Assembly: GCF_001426265.1 (NCBI RefSeq) | Contig: NZ_LMDG01000033.1 | Location: 248,001 to 312,000, forward strand | DNA: 64,000 nt | Direction: 5' to 3' | DNA from: Rhizobium sp. Root1220 | GTDB lineage: Bacteria > Pseudomonadota > Alphaproteobacteria > Rhizobiales > Rhizobiaceae | In this document: piece by piece, positions 7,384 through 16,329 of the stretch | How positions within the stretch are numbered: position 1 is the first letter of the stretch | Layout of the letters: each line of letters opens with the position of its first letter | Made by a program: the position numbers and the translations under genes | The notes under the pieces: model-generated | What the model saw: the letters and a program-made list of their open reading frames with translations, nothing else | Database searches by the model: none | Told to the model about the DNA's origin: nothing

Positions 7384-9493
7384 CGCGTCCCATTCCCTTG
7401 CCCTTAGGTCCACCACGCGACGGCCCGCCCGCAGGCTTGCCACCGCCACCCGGCCGATCGCCCGAAGGCTTGCCGGAGAAACTCTTTCCACCACCGGGCT
7501 TCACACCAGCCGGCTTGCCGAAGCTCTTGCCACGCGGCTTATCGCCGAACGGCCGATCTCCGGAAGGTCTGTCGCCGGCAGGACGCTCGGAGCGAGCCTC
7601 GCCTGAAAAGCTCTTGGCGCGAGGACGCTCGTCACCCTCTGCACGCGGACGGCGCGGCTTGTCGCCATAAGGGCGATCACCGGCTGGGCGTTCGCTGCGG
7701 GCCGGACGGTCACCGAAGGAACGGGGGCGTTCAGCAGCATCTTCGCGTGGCTTGCGGTCGCCGCGTGGCTTGTCGCCGAACGGGCGATCCCCACGGGCGG
7801 GACGGTCGCCTGCCGGACGCTCGCTGCGCGCGGGACGATCGCCATAAGGCCTGTCGCTGCGGGCCGGGCGGTCACCGAAGGAGCGCGGACGCTCGCCGTC
7901 TTCGCGGGGCTTGCGATCCCCGCGCGGCTTGTCGCCGAACGGTCGGTCGCCGCGGGAGGGACGATCACCGGCTGGCCGATCACCGCGAGGCGGACGGTCG
8001 CCATAAGGTCTGTCACCACGCGCGGTGCGATCACCACCGGGCCTATCACCACGGGCCGGACGGTCGCCGAAGGGCTTGTCGCCGCGAGGAGCGCGATCAC
8101 CGAAGGATTTTTCGCCACGGCCACCACGGTCACCGCGTTCGCCACCGGAGCGTTTGCGGCCGCCGTCGTCGTTGCTGACTTCGCTGGACCGGATCCATTC
8201 GCCCTCTTCATCGCGGGCGCGGTTGATCTGTACGCGTGGTCCGTCGTCGTAGCTGGTCGGCTGAGGCCTGGAGCGGCCGGGTTTTTCGCCGCGGCGGAGC
8301 GCTGTCTGGGCGTTCTTCTCGGCTTTGGCGGCTGCCTTTTCGCCGAGCGGACGGGCGCCGGGCGCCATCCAGACATTGGCGTTGCGACGGCTACCGAGCG
8401 CCGGGCGCTTCGGGCGGTCGTCGTCCTTGCGGGGGCCGGAATCGCGGCCACCGCCGTCGCGGCCGCCATCACGCCCACTGTCGCGACGGTCGTCGCGCTT
8501 GGTGTCGAGACGGCTCAGCGCGCGTTCGCGCTTGTCTTCCGGCTTCCATGAACGCTCGCGGCGTTCGGGCTTGGCTTCGATCTCTTCCTCGGCGGCAAGG
8601 GCCGGCGCGTTGTAGATCGGGGCGTCGAAATTGGCCTTGGCGTCTTCGATCAGGCGCGGGCCGAGCTGGTCACGCAGCGTGCGGCCGCGGACCTCGACAA
8701 CTTCGCGCTCCGGCAGATCGCCGAGCTGAAACGGGCCGTAGGAAATGCGGATCAGCCGGTTGACGTCGAGACCAAGCGCGCCGAGGACGTTCTTGATTTC
8801 GCGGTTCTTGCCTTCGCGCAGACCCATGGTGAGCCAGACGTTGGAGCCCTGGGTGCGATCGAGCGTCGCTTCGATGCCGCCGTAGAGCACACCGTCGACG
8901 GCAATGCCGTCCTTCAGCTTGTCGAGTGCATCCTGATCGATATCGCCGTGCGCTCGGACGCGGTAGCGGCGCAGCCAGCCTGTGGTCGGCAGTTCCAGCG
9001 CGCGGGCAAGGCCGCCGTCGTTGGTGAGCAGCAGCAGGCCTTCGGTGTTGATATCGAGGCGACCGATCGACATGACCCGCGGCAGATCATCCGGCAGATT
9101 GTCGAAAACCGTGTGGCGGCCTTCCGGATCGGAGTTGGTGGTCACGAGACCGGCTGGCTTGTGGTAGAGCCAGAGACGGGTGCGCTCAATGCCACGGATC
9201 GGTACGCCATCGACCTCGATCTTGTCGGTCAGGGTGACGTTGACCACCGGGGTCTCGAGCGGCTTGCCGTTCAGCGTGACGCGACCGTCCATGATCATGC
9301 GTTCGATATCGCGACGCGAGGCAACGCCGGCGCGCGCCATCACTTTCGAGATGCGCTCCGCCTTGCCGTCGCCGCCAGCAGCGCTCGCCTCTGATTTGGC
9401 GAACGTCTTTGCCGGCTTTTCGCCTGTTTTCGCGCCGGTATCGCGCGGGGATGGCTTGCCACCCGGCCGTTTTGGCTTGTCTTTGAATGTCAT
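7364..9493 (-). CDS. rluB: 23S rRNA pseudouridine synthase, RluB type, with very long disordered tail
   Basis: RluB/RsuA family enzyme that isomerises a uridine in 23S rRNA. The 709-residue product starts with a Lys/Pro-rich leader of about 45 residues, followed by an S4 RNA-binding domain at about 48-95. The catalytic domain carries GRLDINTEGLLLLTNDG with the catalytic Asp at about 147, and the GLREGKNREIKNVL motif. The catalytic part ends near 290. After that comes a roughly 415-residue low-complexity tail made of Arg, Gly, Asp, Pro and Lys, with repeats such as GDRPxRGDRPxGDRP and DKPRGDRKPRED. E. coli RluB has only a short basic tail. I chose the ATG at 9493 (AGGCAGG upstream) over one 27 codons earlier. 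Confidence 0.93.
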   Translation of the reverse strand: MTFKDKPKRPGGKPSPRDTGAKTGEKPAKTFAKSEASAAGGDGKAERISKVMARAGVASRRDIERMIMDGRVTLNGKPLETPVVNVTLTDKIEVDGVPIRGIERTRLWLYHKPAGLVTTNSDPEGRHTVFDNLPDDLPRVMSIGRLDINTEGLLLLTNDGGLARALELPTTGWLRRYRVRAHGDIDQDALDKLKDGIAVDGVLYGGIEATLDRTQGSNVWLTMGLREGKNREIKNVLGALGLDVNRLIRISYGPFQLGDLPEREVVEVRGRTLRDQLGPRLIEDAKANFDAPIYNAPALAAEEEIEAKPERRERSWKPEDKRERALSRLDTKRDDRRDSGRDGGRDGGGRDSGPRKDDDRPKRPALGSRRNANVWMAPGARPLGEKAAAKAEKNAQTALRRGEKPGRSRPQPTSYDDGPRVQINRARDEEGEWIRSSEVSNDDGGRKRSGGERGDRGGRGEKSFGDRAPRGDKPFGDRPARGDRPGGDRTARGDRPYGDRPPRGDRPAGDRPSRGDRPFGDKPRGDRKPREDGERPRSFGDRPARSDRPYGDRPARSERPAGDRPARGDRPFGDKPRGDRKPREDAAERPRSFGDRPARSERPAGDRPYGDKPRRPRAEGDERPRAKSFSGEARSERPAGDRPSGDRPFGDKPRGKSFGKPAGVKPGGGKSFSGKPSGDRPGGGGKPAGGPSRGGPKGKGMGRGADRRR
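7395..8520. repeat. Degenerate tandem repeats encoding the RluB tail
   Basis: Within rluB a roughly 1.1-kb segment is built of short degenerate units. On the + strand these appear as variants of cggacggtcgcc and ggcttgtcgccgaacgg. Read on the minus strand they encode repeated Gly-Asp-Arg-Pro units. Two long blocks carry nearly the same order of motifs (GDKPRGDRKPRED, PRSFGDRPAR, RPYGDRPAR), which suggests internal duplication. The repeats keep the reading frame. They are coding, not a CRISPR array, because there are no spacers of uniform length. Confidence 0.75.
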
Positions 9494-9564
9494 TTGTTGT
9501 TTGCCTGCCTTTTGGGGCCTTCTATCAGTTCGCGCCCCTGCGGTTAAGTGGAAATTGTCGGATC

Positions 9565-10014
9565 GTGAAGACAAATCAGTTTATGGAGCTGGCGCTCGAT
9601 GAAGCGCGTGCCGCAGGCGAGCGCGGCGAGGTGCCGATCGGCGCCGTGCTGGTGTTCGACGGCACCGTCATCGCGCGTTCCGGCAACCGCACGCGGGAAC
9701 TCAACGACGTCACCGCGCATGCCGAAGTGGCAGCGATCCGCTTGGCCTGCGAAGCGCTGGGCCAGGAGCGACTGACCGGGGCAGATCTCTACGTGACGCT
9801 GGAACCCTGCACGATGTGCGCGGCGGCGATATCGTTCGCGCGCATCCGCCGGCTCTACTACGGAGCCGAGGATCCGAAGGGCGGCGGGGTGGACAACGGG
9901 GTGCGGTTCTACCGGCAGCCGACATGTCATCATGCGCCGGATGTGTACTCCGGCATCAACGAGGTGCAGGCGGCAGACGTCTTGCGGGAATTCTTCCAGG
10001 CGAAACGGGACTAG
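9565..10014 (+). CDS. tadA: tRNA-specific adenosine deaminase
   Basis: TadA deaminates adenosine 34 of tRNA-Arg(ACG) to inosine, an essential step in decoding. The 149-residue product has the zinc deaminase motif HAE (His52, proton-shuttling Glu54) and PCTMC (Cys82, Cys85). The C-terminal segment QPTCHHAPDVYSG is as in rhizobial TadA proteins. The frame is open from 9487, but the GTG at 9565 gives the normal length and leads straight into the family start TNQFMELALDEA. An ATG at 9583 is a possible alternative. It is divergent from rluB; the two chosen starts are 71 bases apart. Confidence 0.93.
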   Translation: MKTNQFMELALDEARAAGERGEVPIGAVLVFDGTVIARSGNRTRELNDVTAHAEVAAIRLACEALGQERLTGADLYVTLEPCTMCAAAISFARIRRLYYGAEDPKGGGVDNGVRFYRQPTCHHAPDVYSGINEVQAADVLREFFQAKRD

Positions 10015-10437
10015 GCCGGCCGGGTCGGACGCCGGACAGCAGGCATCATTTTCAAGCGCGCCGGAGGTTTCTCCGCAACGGTCGGAAAGCCAGGGAACAG
10101 GCAGGCGGCAGTTTAAGGGTATGGTAGTGTCAGGCGGCGTCGCCTGCCCGATTGCTTCGGGATTTCCGGGTTCCGCAGACCGACAGGAGCGTCTCTCGGA
10201 CTGGTTTCACCGGATGGACGGGCAGCCCTGACGGCGCTTCGTCCTCCCTGCGGCAATCATCACCGGATGCCGGTTTTCAACGAGAAGACGCGGTTCGCGA
10301 AGCCGGCTCCCTGTCCGATGACGCGATCAGTATTCACCGCATCGGAGATGCGGGGATAAAAATCGCTACGCCAATCCGTTAAATTACCGGAAAATATGAG
10401 ATAATTACGAAGACGAAGCTTTCATCTTCCCTGCGGC
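10015..10437. other. Non-coding gap between tadA and the lipoprotein gene
   Basis: A 423-base stretch with no convincing gene on either strand. It contains a perfect 6-base stem (CAGGCG, loop GCGT, CGCCTG) at 10131-10146 without a T-run, and an AT-rich end (10360-10425). Both flanking genes run toward it, so no promoter is required here and it may hold terminators. Nothing else is recognised. Confidence 0.5.
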
Positions 10438-11067
10438 TTACTGCAGCAGGTTCCACCACTGCTTGCCGCTACCGGCGATCGCGGCGTCCTTCTTCTTCTT
10501 CTTGTCCTTTTTCAGCTCCGGTACGCCGAGATCGTCCAGCTTGGCTGGATCGTCAATCTGGCGATATTCCGTCGGCGGGTCGGAAATAGCCCGACGCTGA
10601 TCGATATAGGCGCCCTTCTGGATCGCGCGGGCTTCGCGATAGGCCTTGGTCTGCTCTTCCGTGGTGCGGCGGCCGCCTTCGATCTGGTTGTTGGCGAGCG
10701 GCGACTGGTAGCTTGACTTGTCGCTGTTCTCGTCGGCTTCCTGCACAAGGCGCGCACGCGTCTCCTCGGGCGATTCGATCCACTGCGGATTGTCCTTGCT
10801 GGCAATCGACTGCTGCGGCTCGACGAGCGTTGCCTTCGCCGTCTCGGACGGAAGGACGAGAGACGGACGCGGCGTATATTTCACGCCCTTGTTCTTCGCT
10901 TCGGTGCCGCTGAGCGACGTGGACTGACCAAGGTCATCCGTCAGCTGCTGCATCGCCGTCTTGTCCGTGCCATAGCGCGGGCTGCTCATGCAGCCGGTGA
11001 TCAAGGAGCTGCCTGCCACTGCAACAGTCAGGCAGGCGCCCAGACGAAACCAACGCGTCGATACCAT
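10438..11067 (-). CDS. Putative lipoprotein, function unknown
   Basis: A 209-residue protein starting MVSTRWFRLGACLTVAVAG. It has a typical lipoprotein signal with lipobox LITGC, so Cys at about 26 would be acylated and the protein anchored in the envelope. The rest is hydrophilic and probably largely disordered, with a Lys-rich cluster (KKDKKKKKD) close to the C-terminus and a WWNLLQ end. I chose the ATG at 11067 because GGAAGGG lies six bases upstream; upstream in-frame starts would bury the signal peptide. It lies downstream of ileS on the same strand (134-base gap). I do not recognise the family. Confidence 0.8.
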   Translation of the reverse strand: MVSTRWFRLGACLTVAVAGSSLITGCMSSPRYGTDKTAMQQLTDDLGQSTSLSGTEAKNKGVKYTPRPSLVLPSETAKATLVEPQQSIASKDNPQWIESPEETRARLVQEADENSDKSSYQSPLANNQIEGGRRTTEEQTKAYREARAIQKGAYIDQRRAISDPPTEYRQIDDPAKLDDLGVPELKKDKKKKKDAAIAGSGKQWWNLLQ

Positions 11068-11201
11068 GAAAACCCTTCCAGCCATGCCGGTGCAATCATC
11101 GCCCCTACCGGACATCGTCCCCCTTGACGCAAAAATCCGGCCATTTTCAGGCAGCTTTTACCGGATGAACCGCGATTAGGCAATTCACCCGGCAATATTC
11201 T

Positions 11202-14111
11202 TCAGTTTTGCACCGCTAGTTCACGCAAAGCCGCCGCATCGCGGGCCGATACATCGGGATAGTCGGCATCGGATCCGACATCGGTGGTGATCCGCCACGA
11301 GCGAGCGCACTTGGTACCCTCGGCCAGCGTCGGCTCGACCGAGACCAGCGGCACGTCGGACAGGCGGAAGGCATCCGCCGGGCCTTCGGAACCGTCGATT
11401 GAGATGCCGGAGGTGATGCAGATCTCCTCGAAGTCCTGGCCTTCCAGCGCCTTCATCAGCTCCGGATCGGCGATGTGGACGACGGGGGCTGCTTCCAGCG
11501 ATGAACCGATGCGCTTGTCCTTGCGCTCGATCTCGAGCGCCCCGGTGACGACGGTGCGGACAGCGCGGATCTTCTTCCACTTCTCGGCCAGCGCCTCGTT
11601 CTTCCAGTCCGCCGGAATGGTCGGGAACTGCTCGAGGTGGACGGAGACGGCCTCAGGGTTGCGCGACAGCCATGCCTCTTCCGTCGTGAAAGGCAGCATC
11701 GGCGCCAGCCAGGTCACCATGCAATCGAAGATCGTGCGGATGACATGCAGCGAGGCACGACGGCGCGGGCTCGACGGCGCGTCGCAGTAGAGCGCATCCT
11801 TGCGGACGTCGAAGTAGAAGGCCGAGAGCTCGACATTGGCGAAGTCGATCAGCGCGCGGGCGATCTTCTTGAAGTCGAAGGCGTCATAACTTTCGCGCAC
11901 CAGCTGGTCGAGTTCGGCCAGGCGGTGGAGCATCAGCTGTTCCAGCTCGGGCATGGCCTGAAGCTCGAAGGTCTCGCCCTTGTCATGGGCCAGCGTGCCG
12001 AGCATCCAGCGAATGGTGTTGCGCAGCTTGCGATAGGCATCGACGTTGGTCTGGATGATGGTCTTGCCGACGCGCAGGTCGTCGGCATAGTCCGAGGTCA
12101 TGACCCAGAGGCGCAGGATGTCGGCGCCGGCATCCTTCATGATTTCCTGCGGCGAGGTAACGTTGCCCTTCGACTTCGACATCTTCTCGCCCTTCTCGTC
12201 CATGGTGAAGCCATGGGTAAGGACGGCGTTGTAAGGCGCGCGGCCGCGGGTGGCTGCCGATTCCAGCAGCGACGAGTGGAACCAGCCGCGATGCTGGTCG
12301 GAGCCTTCGAGGTAGAGATCGGCCGGCCACTTCAGGTCGGGGCGGTCTTCGAGCGTGAATGTGTGGGTGGAGCCACTGTCGAACCAGACATCGAGGATGT
12401 CCATGACCTGCTTCAAAGGCTCGTTGGCCTTCTTGCCGAGGAAGCGTTCGCGTGCACCGTCGGCGAACCAGGCATCGGCACCTTCCTTCTCGAAGGCTTC
12501 GAGAATGCGGGCATTGACCTCTTCATCGACCAGAACCTCGCCGGTCTCGTCGACGAAGACGCAGATCGGCACGCCCCAGGCGCGCTGACGCGACAGCACC
12601 CAGTCCGGACGGCCCTCGATCATGGCGCGCAGGCGGTTCTGGCCGGCGGCGGGCACGAAGCGGGTGTCGTCGATGGCGGTGAGCGCCCGCGAGCGCAGCG
12701 TCGTGCCGTCGGCCAACGTCTTGTCCATGTAGACGAACCATTGCGGCGTGTTGCGGAAGATGACCGGCTTCTTGGAGCGCCAGGAATGCGGATAGGAGTG
12801 CTTCAGCCGGCCGCGCGCAAACAGCGCGTTGCGGGCGATGAGTTCCTTGATGACGCGATCGTTGGCGTCGCCCTTCTTGCCGTTGTCGTCGATGACGCGC
12901 GCGCCTTCGAGACCGGGGGCGTCAGCGGTGTAGAAGCCGGCGTCGTCGACCGGGAACGGGATCTTGGTGTCGATACCGCGAGCCTCGAGCTCGCGGGCAT
13001 GGCCCGTCCAGGCGTCAAAGTCTTCGCGGCCGTGGCTGGGGGCGGTGTGCACGAAGCCGGTACCGGCGTCATCGGTGACGTGGTCGCCATCGAGGAGTGG
13101 AACGAGGAACTCGTAGCCGCCGCCGAAGCCGTGGAAAGGATGGCTGCAATTGATGCCCGCGAGATCCGTCGCAGAAACGTCGCGCAGGCGCTTGAACTGC
13201 AGCTTGGCCTTGGCGAAAGCATCCTCGGCCAGCTTGTCGGCTAGGATCAGCTTTTCGCCGGGGCGCGGTCCGAAATCGTTGGCGGCTTCAGTCACTTCAT
13301 AGAGACCGTAGGAAACACGCGACGAATAGGCGATCGCGCGGTTGCCGGGGATCGTCCAAGGCGTCGTCGTCCAGATTACGACTGAGGCATCCAGCAGATC
13401 GAATTTGGCTTCGGCACCATCACGTACTACGAACCTGACCGGGAACTTCACCCAGATCATGTCGCTCTCGATGTCGTGGTATTCGACTTCGGCTTCGGCC
13501 AGCGCCGTGCGCTCGACGACCGACCACATGATCGGCTTGGAGCCGCGATAGAGCTGACCTGACTTTGCAATCTTCAGCAGTTCGCCGGCGATGCGGCTTT
13601 CGGCGTGGAAGGCCATCGTCGTGTAGGGGTTGTCGAAGTCGCCCTCGATGCCGAGGCGCTTGAACTCTTCGGCCTGGATCTTGATCCAGCCGGCGGCGAA
13701 GTCGCGGCATTCCTGGCGGAACTCGTTGACCGGAACCTCGTCCTTGTTCTTGCCCTTCTCGCGGTACTTTTCCTCGATCTTCCATTCGATCGGAAGGCCG
13801 TGGCAATCCCAGCCGGGCACGTAGTTGGCGTCGAAGCCGCGCATCTGGAACGAGCGGTTGATGACGTCCTTGAGGATCTTGTTCAGCGCGTGGCCGATGT
13901 GGATGTTGCCGTTGGCATAGGGAGGGCCATCGTGCAGCACGAACTTTTCGCGGCCGGCGGCGGAGGCGCGGAGCTTCTTGTAGAGTCCCATCTGCTGCCA
14001 GCGGGCAACCGTTTCCGGCTCCTTCTGCGGCAGGCCCGCGCGCATCGGGAAGTCGGTTTCCGGCAGATAGAGGGTCTTCGAGTAATCGATCTTTTCGGCT
14101 GTATCGGTCAT
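11202..14111 (-). CDS. ileS: Isoleucyl-tRNA synthetase
   Basis: IleRS charges tRNA-Ile in the cytoplasm and edits Val-tRNA-Ile. The 969-residue class Ia synthetase carries the HIGH signature (GNIHIGHALN, about residues 70-80) and KMSKSKGN in the C-terminal half of the catalytic core. The editing domain inserted between them includes the TTTPWTIPGN segment. The C-terminal anticodon-binding domain runs to the end without the CxxC zinc pairs seen in E. coli IleS. I chose the ATG at 14111; a TTG three codons upstream is in frame. No T-box leader is visible. The gene follows ribF and its terminator on the same strand, so it probably has its own promoter in 14112-14364. Confidence 0.96.
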   Translation of the reverse strand: MTDTAEKIDYSKTLYLPETDFPMRAGLPQKEPETVARWQQMGLYKKLRASAAGREKFVLHDGPPYANGNIHIGHALNKILKDVINRSFQMRGFDANYVPGWDCHGLPIEWKIEEKYREKGKNKDEVPVNEFRQECRDFAAGWIKIQAEEFKRLGIEGDFDNPYTTMAFHAESRIAGELLKIAKSGQLYRGSKPIMWSVVERTALAEAEVEYHDIESDMIWVKFPVRFVVRDGAEAKFDLLDASVVIWTTTPWTIPGNRAIAYSSRVSYGLYEVTEAANDFGPRPGEKLILADKLAEDAFAKAKLQFKRLRDVSATDLAGINCSHPFHGFGGGYEFLVPLLDGDHVTDDAGTGFVHTAPSHGREDFDAWTGHARELEARGIDTKIPFPVDDAGFYTADAPGLEGARVIDDNGKKGDANDRVIKELIARNALFARGRLKHSYPHSWRSKKPVIFRNTPQWFVYMDKTLADGTTLRSRALTAIDDTRFVPAAGQNRLRAMIEGRPDWVLSRQRAWGVPICVFVDETGEVLVDEEVNARILEAFEKEGADAWFADGARERFLGKKANEPLKQVMDILDVWFDSGSTHTFTLEDRPDLKWPADLYLEGSDQHRGWFHSSLLESAATRGRAPYNAVLTHGFTMDEKGEKMSKSKGNVTSPQEIMKDAGADILRLWVMTSDYADDLRVGKTIIQTNVDAYRKLRNTIRWMLGTLAHDKGETFELQAMPELEQLMLHRLAELDQLVRESYDAFDFKKIARALIDFANVELSAFYFDVRKDALYCDAPSSPRRRASLHVIRTIFDCMVTWLAPMLPFTTEEAWLSRNPEAVSVHLEQFPTIPADWKNEALAEKWKKIRAVRTVVTGALEIERKDKRIGSSLEAAPVVHIADPELMKALEGQDFEEICITSGISIDGSEGPADAFRLSDVPLVSVEPTLAEGTKCARSWRITTDVGSDADYPDVSARDAAALRELAVQN

Positions 14112-14175
14112 GTCTGGCAATCGTCTCTGGCGCCTCGGGATGGGCGCTACGGGCTTGAAAATATTTGGTGACGGT

Positions 14176-14242
14176 GGCGCTCGTTCGCCCGAGCGCCAAA
14201 AACCCGGACCTTCCGGCCGCTTAGCGCGCGCGGAAGGCCGGG
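14176..14242 (-). terminator. Rho-independent terminator of ribF, followed by a second hairpin
   Basis: On the minus strand, downstream of the ribF stop at 14365, there is a 12-13 base stem (CCCGGCCTTCCG against CGGAAGGTCCGGG, one bulge) spanning 14203-14242, directly followed by TTTTT. Immediately beyond it is a perfect 8-base hairpin (GGCGCTCG, loop, CGAGCGCC) at 14176-14197. The first element is a classic intrinsic terminator. Confidence 0.8.
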
Positions 14243-14364
14243 CCGATAATTCGTATCGTGATCGCCAGCCGGAATTTATTCATCGGGCCGGTTCATAGGC
14301 GTTTTTCGGCGGAAAAGGAAGAGGAAATCGGGCTCGAAACCAAGACGGCAGCGGAGCCCGAAAC

Positions 14365-15348
14365 TCAGGGAAAGCAGATTTTGCGGTCGAGTTCGCCGAG
14401 CGGCTGGACACCCGCGAGCAGCGCCCTCGCCTCTTCCTTGTCGCGGTTCATCTGCTCGACGAGCGGCTCCAGACCGTCGAACTTCAGTTCCGGGCGCAGA
14501 TAGCCGAAGAAGGAGACGGAACAGATTTGCCCGTAGAGATCGCCGTTGAAATCGAAGACAAAGGTCTCCAGCAGCGGTGCGCCGTTGTCGGTCACTGTCG
14601 GGCGCCGGCCGTAGCTCGCGACGCCGTCATGGAGGGTCCCGTCGGCGAGCCGGAAGCGGACGGCGTAGATGCCGGCCTTCAGATCGGCCTCCGGCGGCAG
14701 TTGCATGTTGGCGGTCGGGAAGCCCAGTTGCCGGCCGAGCTTTTCGCCGTCGATCACCTCTGCCTCCACCGTGTAGTGATAGCCGAGCATGGCCGCTGCC
14801 TCGGTGACATTGCCGTCCTTCAGCAATTCGCGGATGCGGCTCGAAGAGACGACATCGGTGTTCTCGTCGCGAAATGCATCGATCAGTGTGACGCCGAATC
14901 CGTATTTCTGGCCAGCGTCCATCAGGAAGGCGGGTCCGCCTTCGCGGCCCCGGCCGAAGTGAAAATCGAAACCGGTGACGACTTCCGAGGCGCCGAGCCA
15001 ATCCTTGAGGATCGAATGAATGAAATCGTCGGCGGAGCGCTGCGAGAATTCGCGATCGAACGGATATTCGATGACGGCATTGAAGCCCAGGGCTTCGAGG
15101 ACGCGCGCCCTCAGCGGCGCCGGCGTGATGCGGAAAACCGGCATCTCCGGCCGAAACACGGTGCGCGGATGCGGCTCGAAGGTGAGAACGAGCGCCGGGA
15201 TGCCGCGCTCGCGGGAAATCTCCAGCGCCCGCTCCAAGACTGATTGGTGACCGCGGTGCACACCGTCGAAATTGCCGATTGCGATCACGCCGCCGCGCAG
15301 TAGGGCTGGCAGTGGTTCGCGGGTTTCATTGCGGTGAAAGACGGTCAT
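14365..15348 (-). CDS. ribF: Bifunctional riboflavin kinase/FAD synthetase
   Basis: Makes FMN from riboflavin and then FAD. The 327-residue product has the N-terminal nucleotidyltransferase domain with GNFDGVHRGH (about residues 25-34) and SSSRIRELL near 168. The C-terminal riboflavin kinase domain has GRQLGFPTAN near 205 and the ETFVFDFNGDLYG segment near 260. Length is normal for bacterial RibF. It lies 27 bases downstream of the HAD-IIA gene on the same strand, suggesting cotranscription. It is followed by a strong terminator. No FMN riboswitch is apparent. Confidence 0.95.
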   Translation of the reverse strand: MTVFHRNETREPLPALLRGGVIAIGNFDGVHRGHQSVLERALEISRERGIPALVLTFEPHPRTVFRPEMPVFRITPAPLRARVLEALGFNAVIEYPFDREFSQRSADDFIHSILKDWLGASEVVTGFDFHFGRGREGGPAFLMDAGQKYGFGVTLIDAFRDENTDVVSSSRIRELLKDGNVTEAAAMLGYHYTVEAEVIDGEKLGRQLGFPTANMQLPPEADLKAGIYAVRFRLADGTLHDGVASYGRRPTVTDNGAPLLETFVFDFNGDLYGQICSVSFFGYLRPELKFDGLEPLVEQMNRDKEEARALLAGVQPLGELDRKICFP

Positions 15349-15375
15349 CGGCTGGCTTTTCTCATGCGGGGCTCT

Positions 15376-16224
15376 TTATGCGAGGCGAGGCATCCACCAC
15401 TTCGGCGTCGCTCTCTCCCGTTCGAGATAGGCCGTGAGGATTGCCTCGTCGGTCTGGCCGTTGAGCGTATATTCCTTCGCGTGAATACCGCCGCTGATAT
15501 AGAGGAGGTCGAGACCGTAATCGAGAGCGCCGCGCACATCGGTAGGCATGCCGTCGCCGATCGCCAGGACGCGGTCCAGCGGGAAATCGCCGTGCGCCTC
15601 GCGGGCAACCGAAAGAACGGCGTCGTAGATCGGCGTGTGCGGCTTGCCGGCGATGCGCGTTTCGCCGCCAAGCTGGTTGTAATAGGCAGCCATTGCGCCG
15701 GCGCACGGAATGATGCGGTGTCCGCGCTCAACCACGAGATCGGGATTGGCGCAGATCATCGGTACATTGCGCTCCTGAAAGCCCTTCAGCATGTCGGTGT
15801 AGTCTTCCGGCTTCTCCGTCTCGTCGTCGAAGAAGCCGGTGCAGACAACCGAGTCAGCGTCGTCGGCATCGACACGCTCGACACCAAGACCTTCGATGAT
15901 CGCGAGGTCGCGCTCGGGACCAAGCAGGAACACCTTCCTGGGGCCTTCGGCGATCAAACCGCGGGTGACGTCGCCCGAGGTGACGATCCGGTCATAGGCC
16001 TCGTCCTGGATGCCGATCTGGCGAAGCTGATCCACGACCTGCGGGGCAATGCGCGGGGAGTTGGTGATGAGGACGACAGTCAGCCCCTCGCCGCGTGCGA
16101 CTTCAAGGGCGGCAGCCGCTTTCGGGAACGGATCGATGCCGTTGTGCAGGACACCCCACACATCGCAGAACACCGCGTCGTAGTGACTGGTGATTTCCGC
16201 AAAGTTTTTGATGCGCTTGGCCAT
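15376..16224 (-). CDS. HAD-IIA superfamily hydrolase (TIGR01459-like)
   Basis: A 282-residue HAD-type phosphatase of the NagD/pyridoxal-phosphatase-like subclass, matching the alphaproteobacterial TIGR01459 group as I know it. Motif I is DAVFCDVWGVLHNG (DxWGVL, about residues 16-29). Motif II is LITNSP. The Lys of motif III is in IAGKPHTPIYD, and the acidic motif IV is AIGDGMPTDVRGA. I chose the ATG at 16224 (MAKRIKNF...), preceded by CGGGAATT; an ATG eight codons upstream is possible. It is just upstream of ribF on the same strand. Substrate unknown; a sugar- or cofactor-phosphate is likely. Confidence 0.88.
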   Translation of the reverse strand: MAKRIKNFAEITSHYDAVFCDVWGVLHNGIDPFPKAAAALEVARGEGLTVVLITNSPRIAPQVVDQLRQIGIQDEAYDRIVTSGDVTRGLIAEGPRKVFLLGPERDLAIIEGLGVERVDADDADSVVCTGFFDDETEKPEDYTDMLKGFQERNVPMICANPDLVVERGHRIIPCAGAMAAYYNQLGGETRIAGKPHTPIYDAVLSVAREAHGDFPLDRVLAIGDGMPTDVRGALDYGLDLLYISGGIHAKEYTLNGQTDEAILTAYLERERATPKWWMPRLA

Positions 16225-16294
16225 TCCAATTTCCCGATTTGCACTCATTCACCGGTGACATCGCAAAGGCATGCCGCAATGGCAAGGCATTTTG

Positions 16295-16329
16295 CGGCCG
16301 GAGAAGGCAAAAAGTCCGTCATCCGGCCG
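16295..16329 (-). terminator. Possible hairpin terminator after chrA
   Basis: Directly after the chrA stop on the minus strand, CGGCCGGA and TCCGGCCG form a perfect 8-base stem with a 19-base loop. The loop, not the tail, holds the TTTTT run, so it is not a textbook terminator. Confidence 0.4.

Noticed and set aside
7501..8478. 325-codon alternative frame in the rluB repeat region
   Set aside because: Same strand as rluB, Ala/Thr/Val-rich, produced by the in-frame repeats. No start signal and no family.
7395..8520. CRISPR array
   Set aside because: Repeats are short, degenerate and contiguous without unique spacers, and they code for the RluB tail.
11637..13244. 535-codon open frame on the plus strand opposite ileS
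   Set aside because: The sense strand encodes full-length IleRS with HIGH and KMSKS. The antisense product is Val/Gly/Asp/Leu-rich with no recognisable domain.
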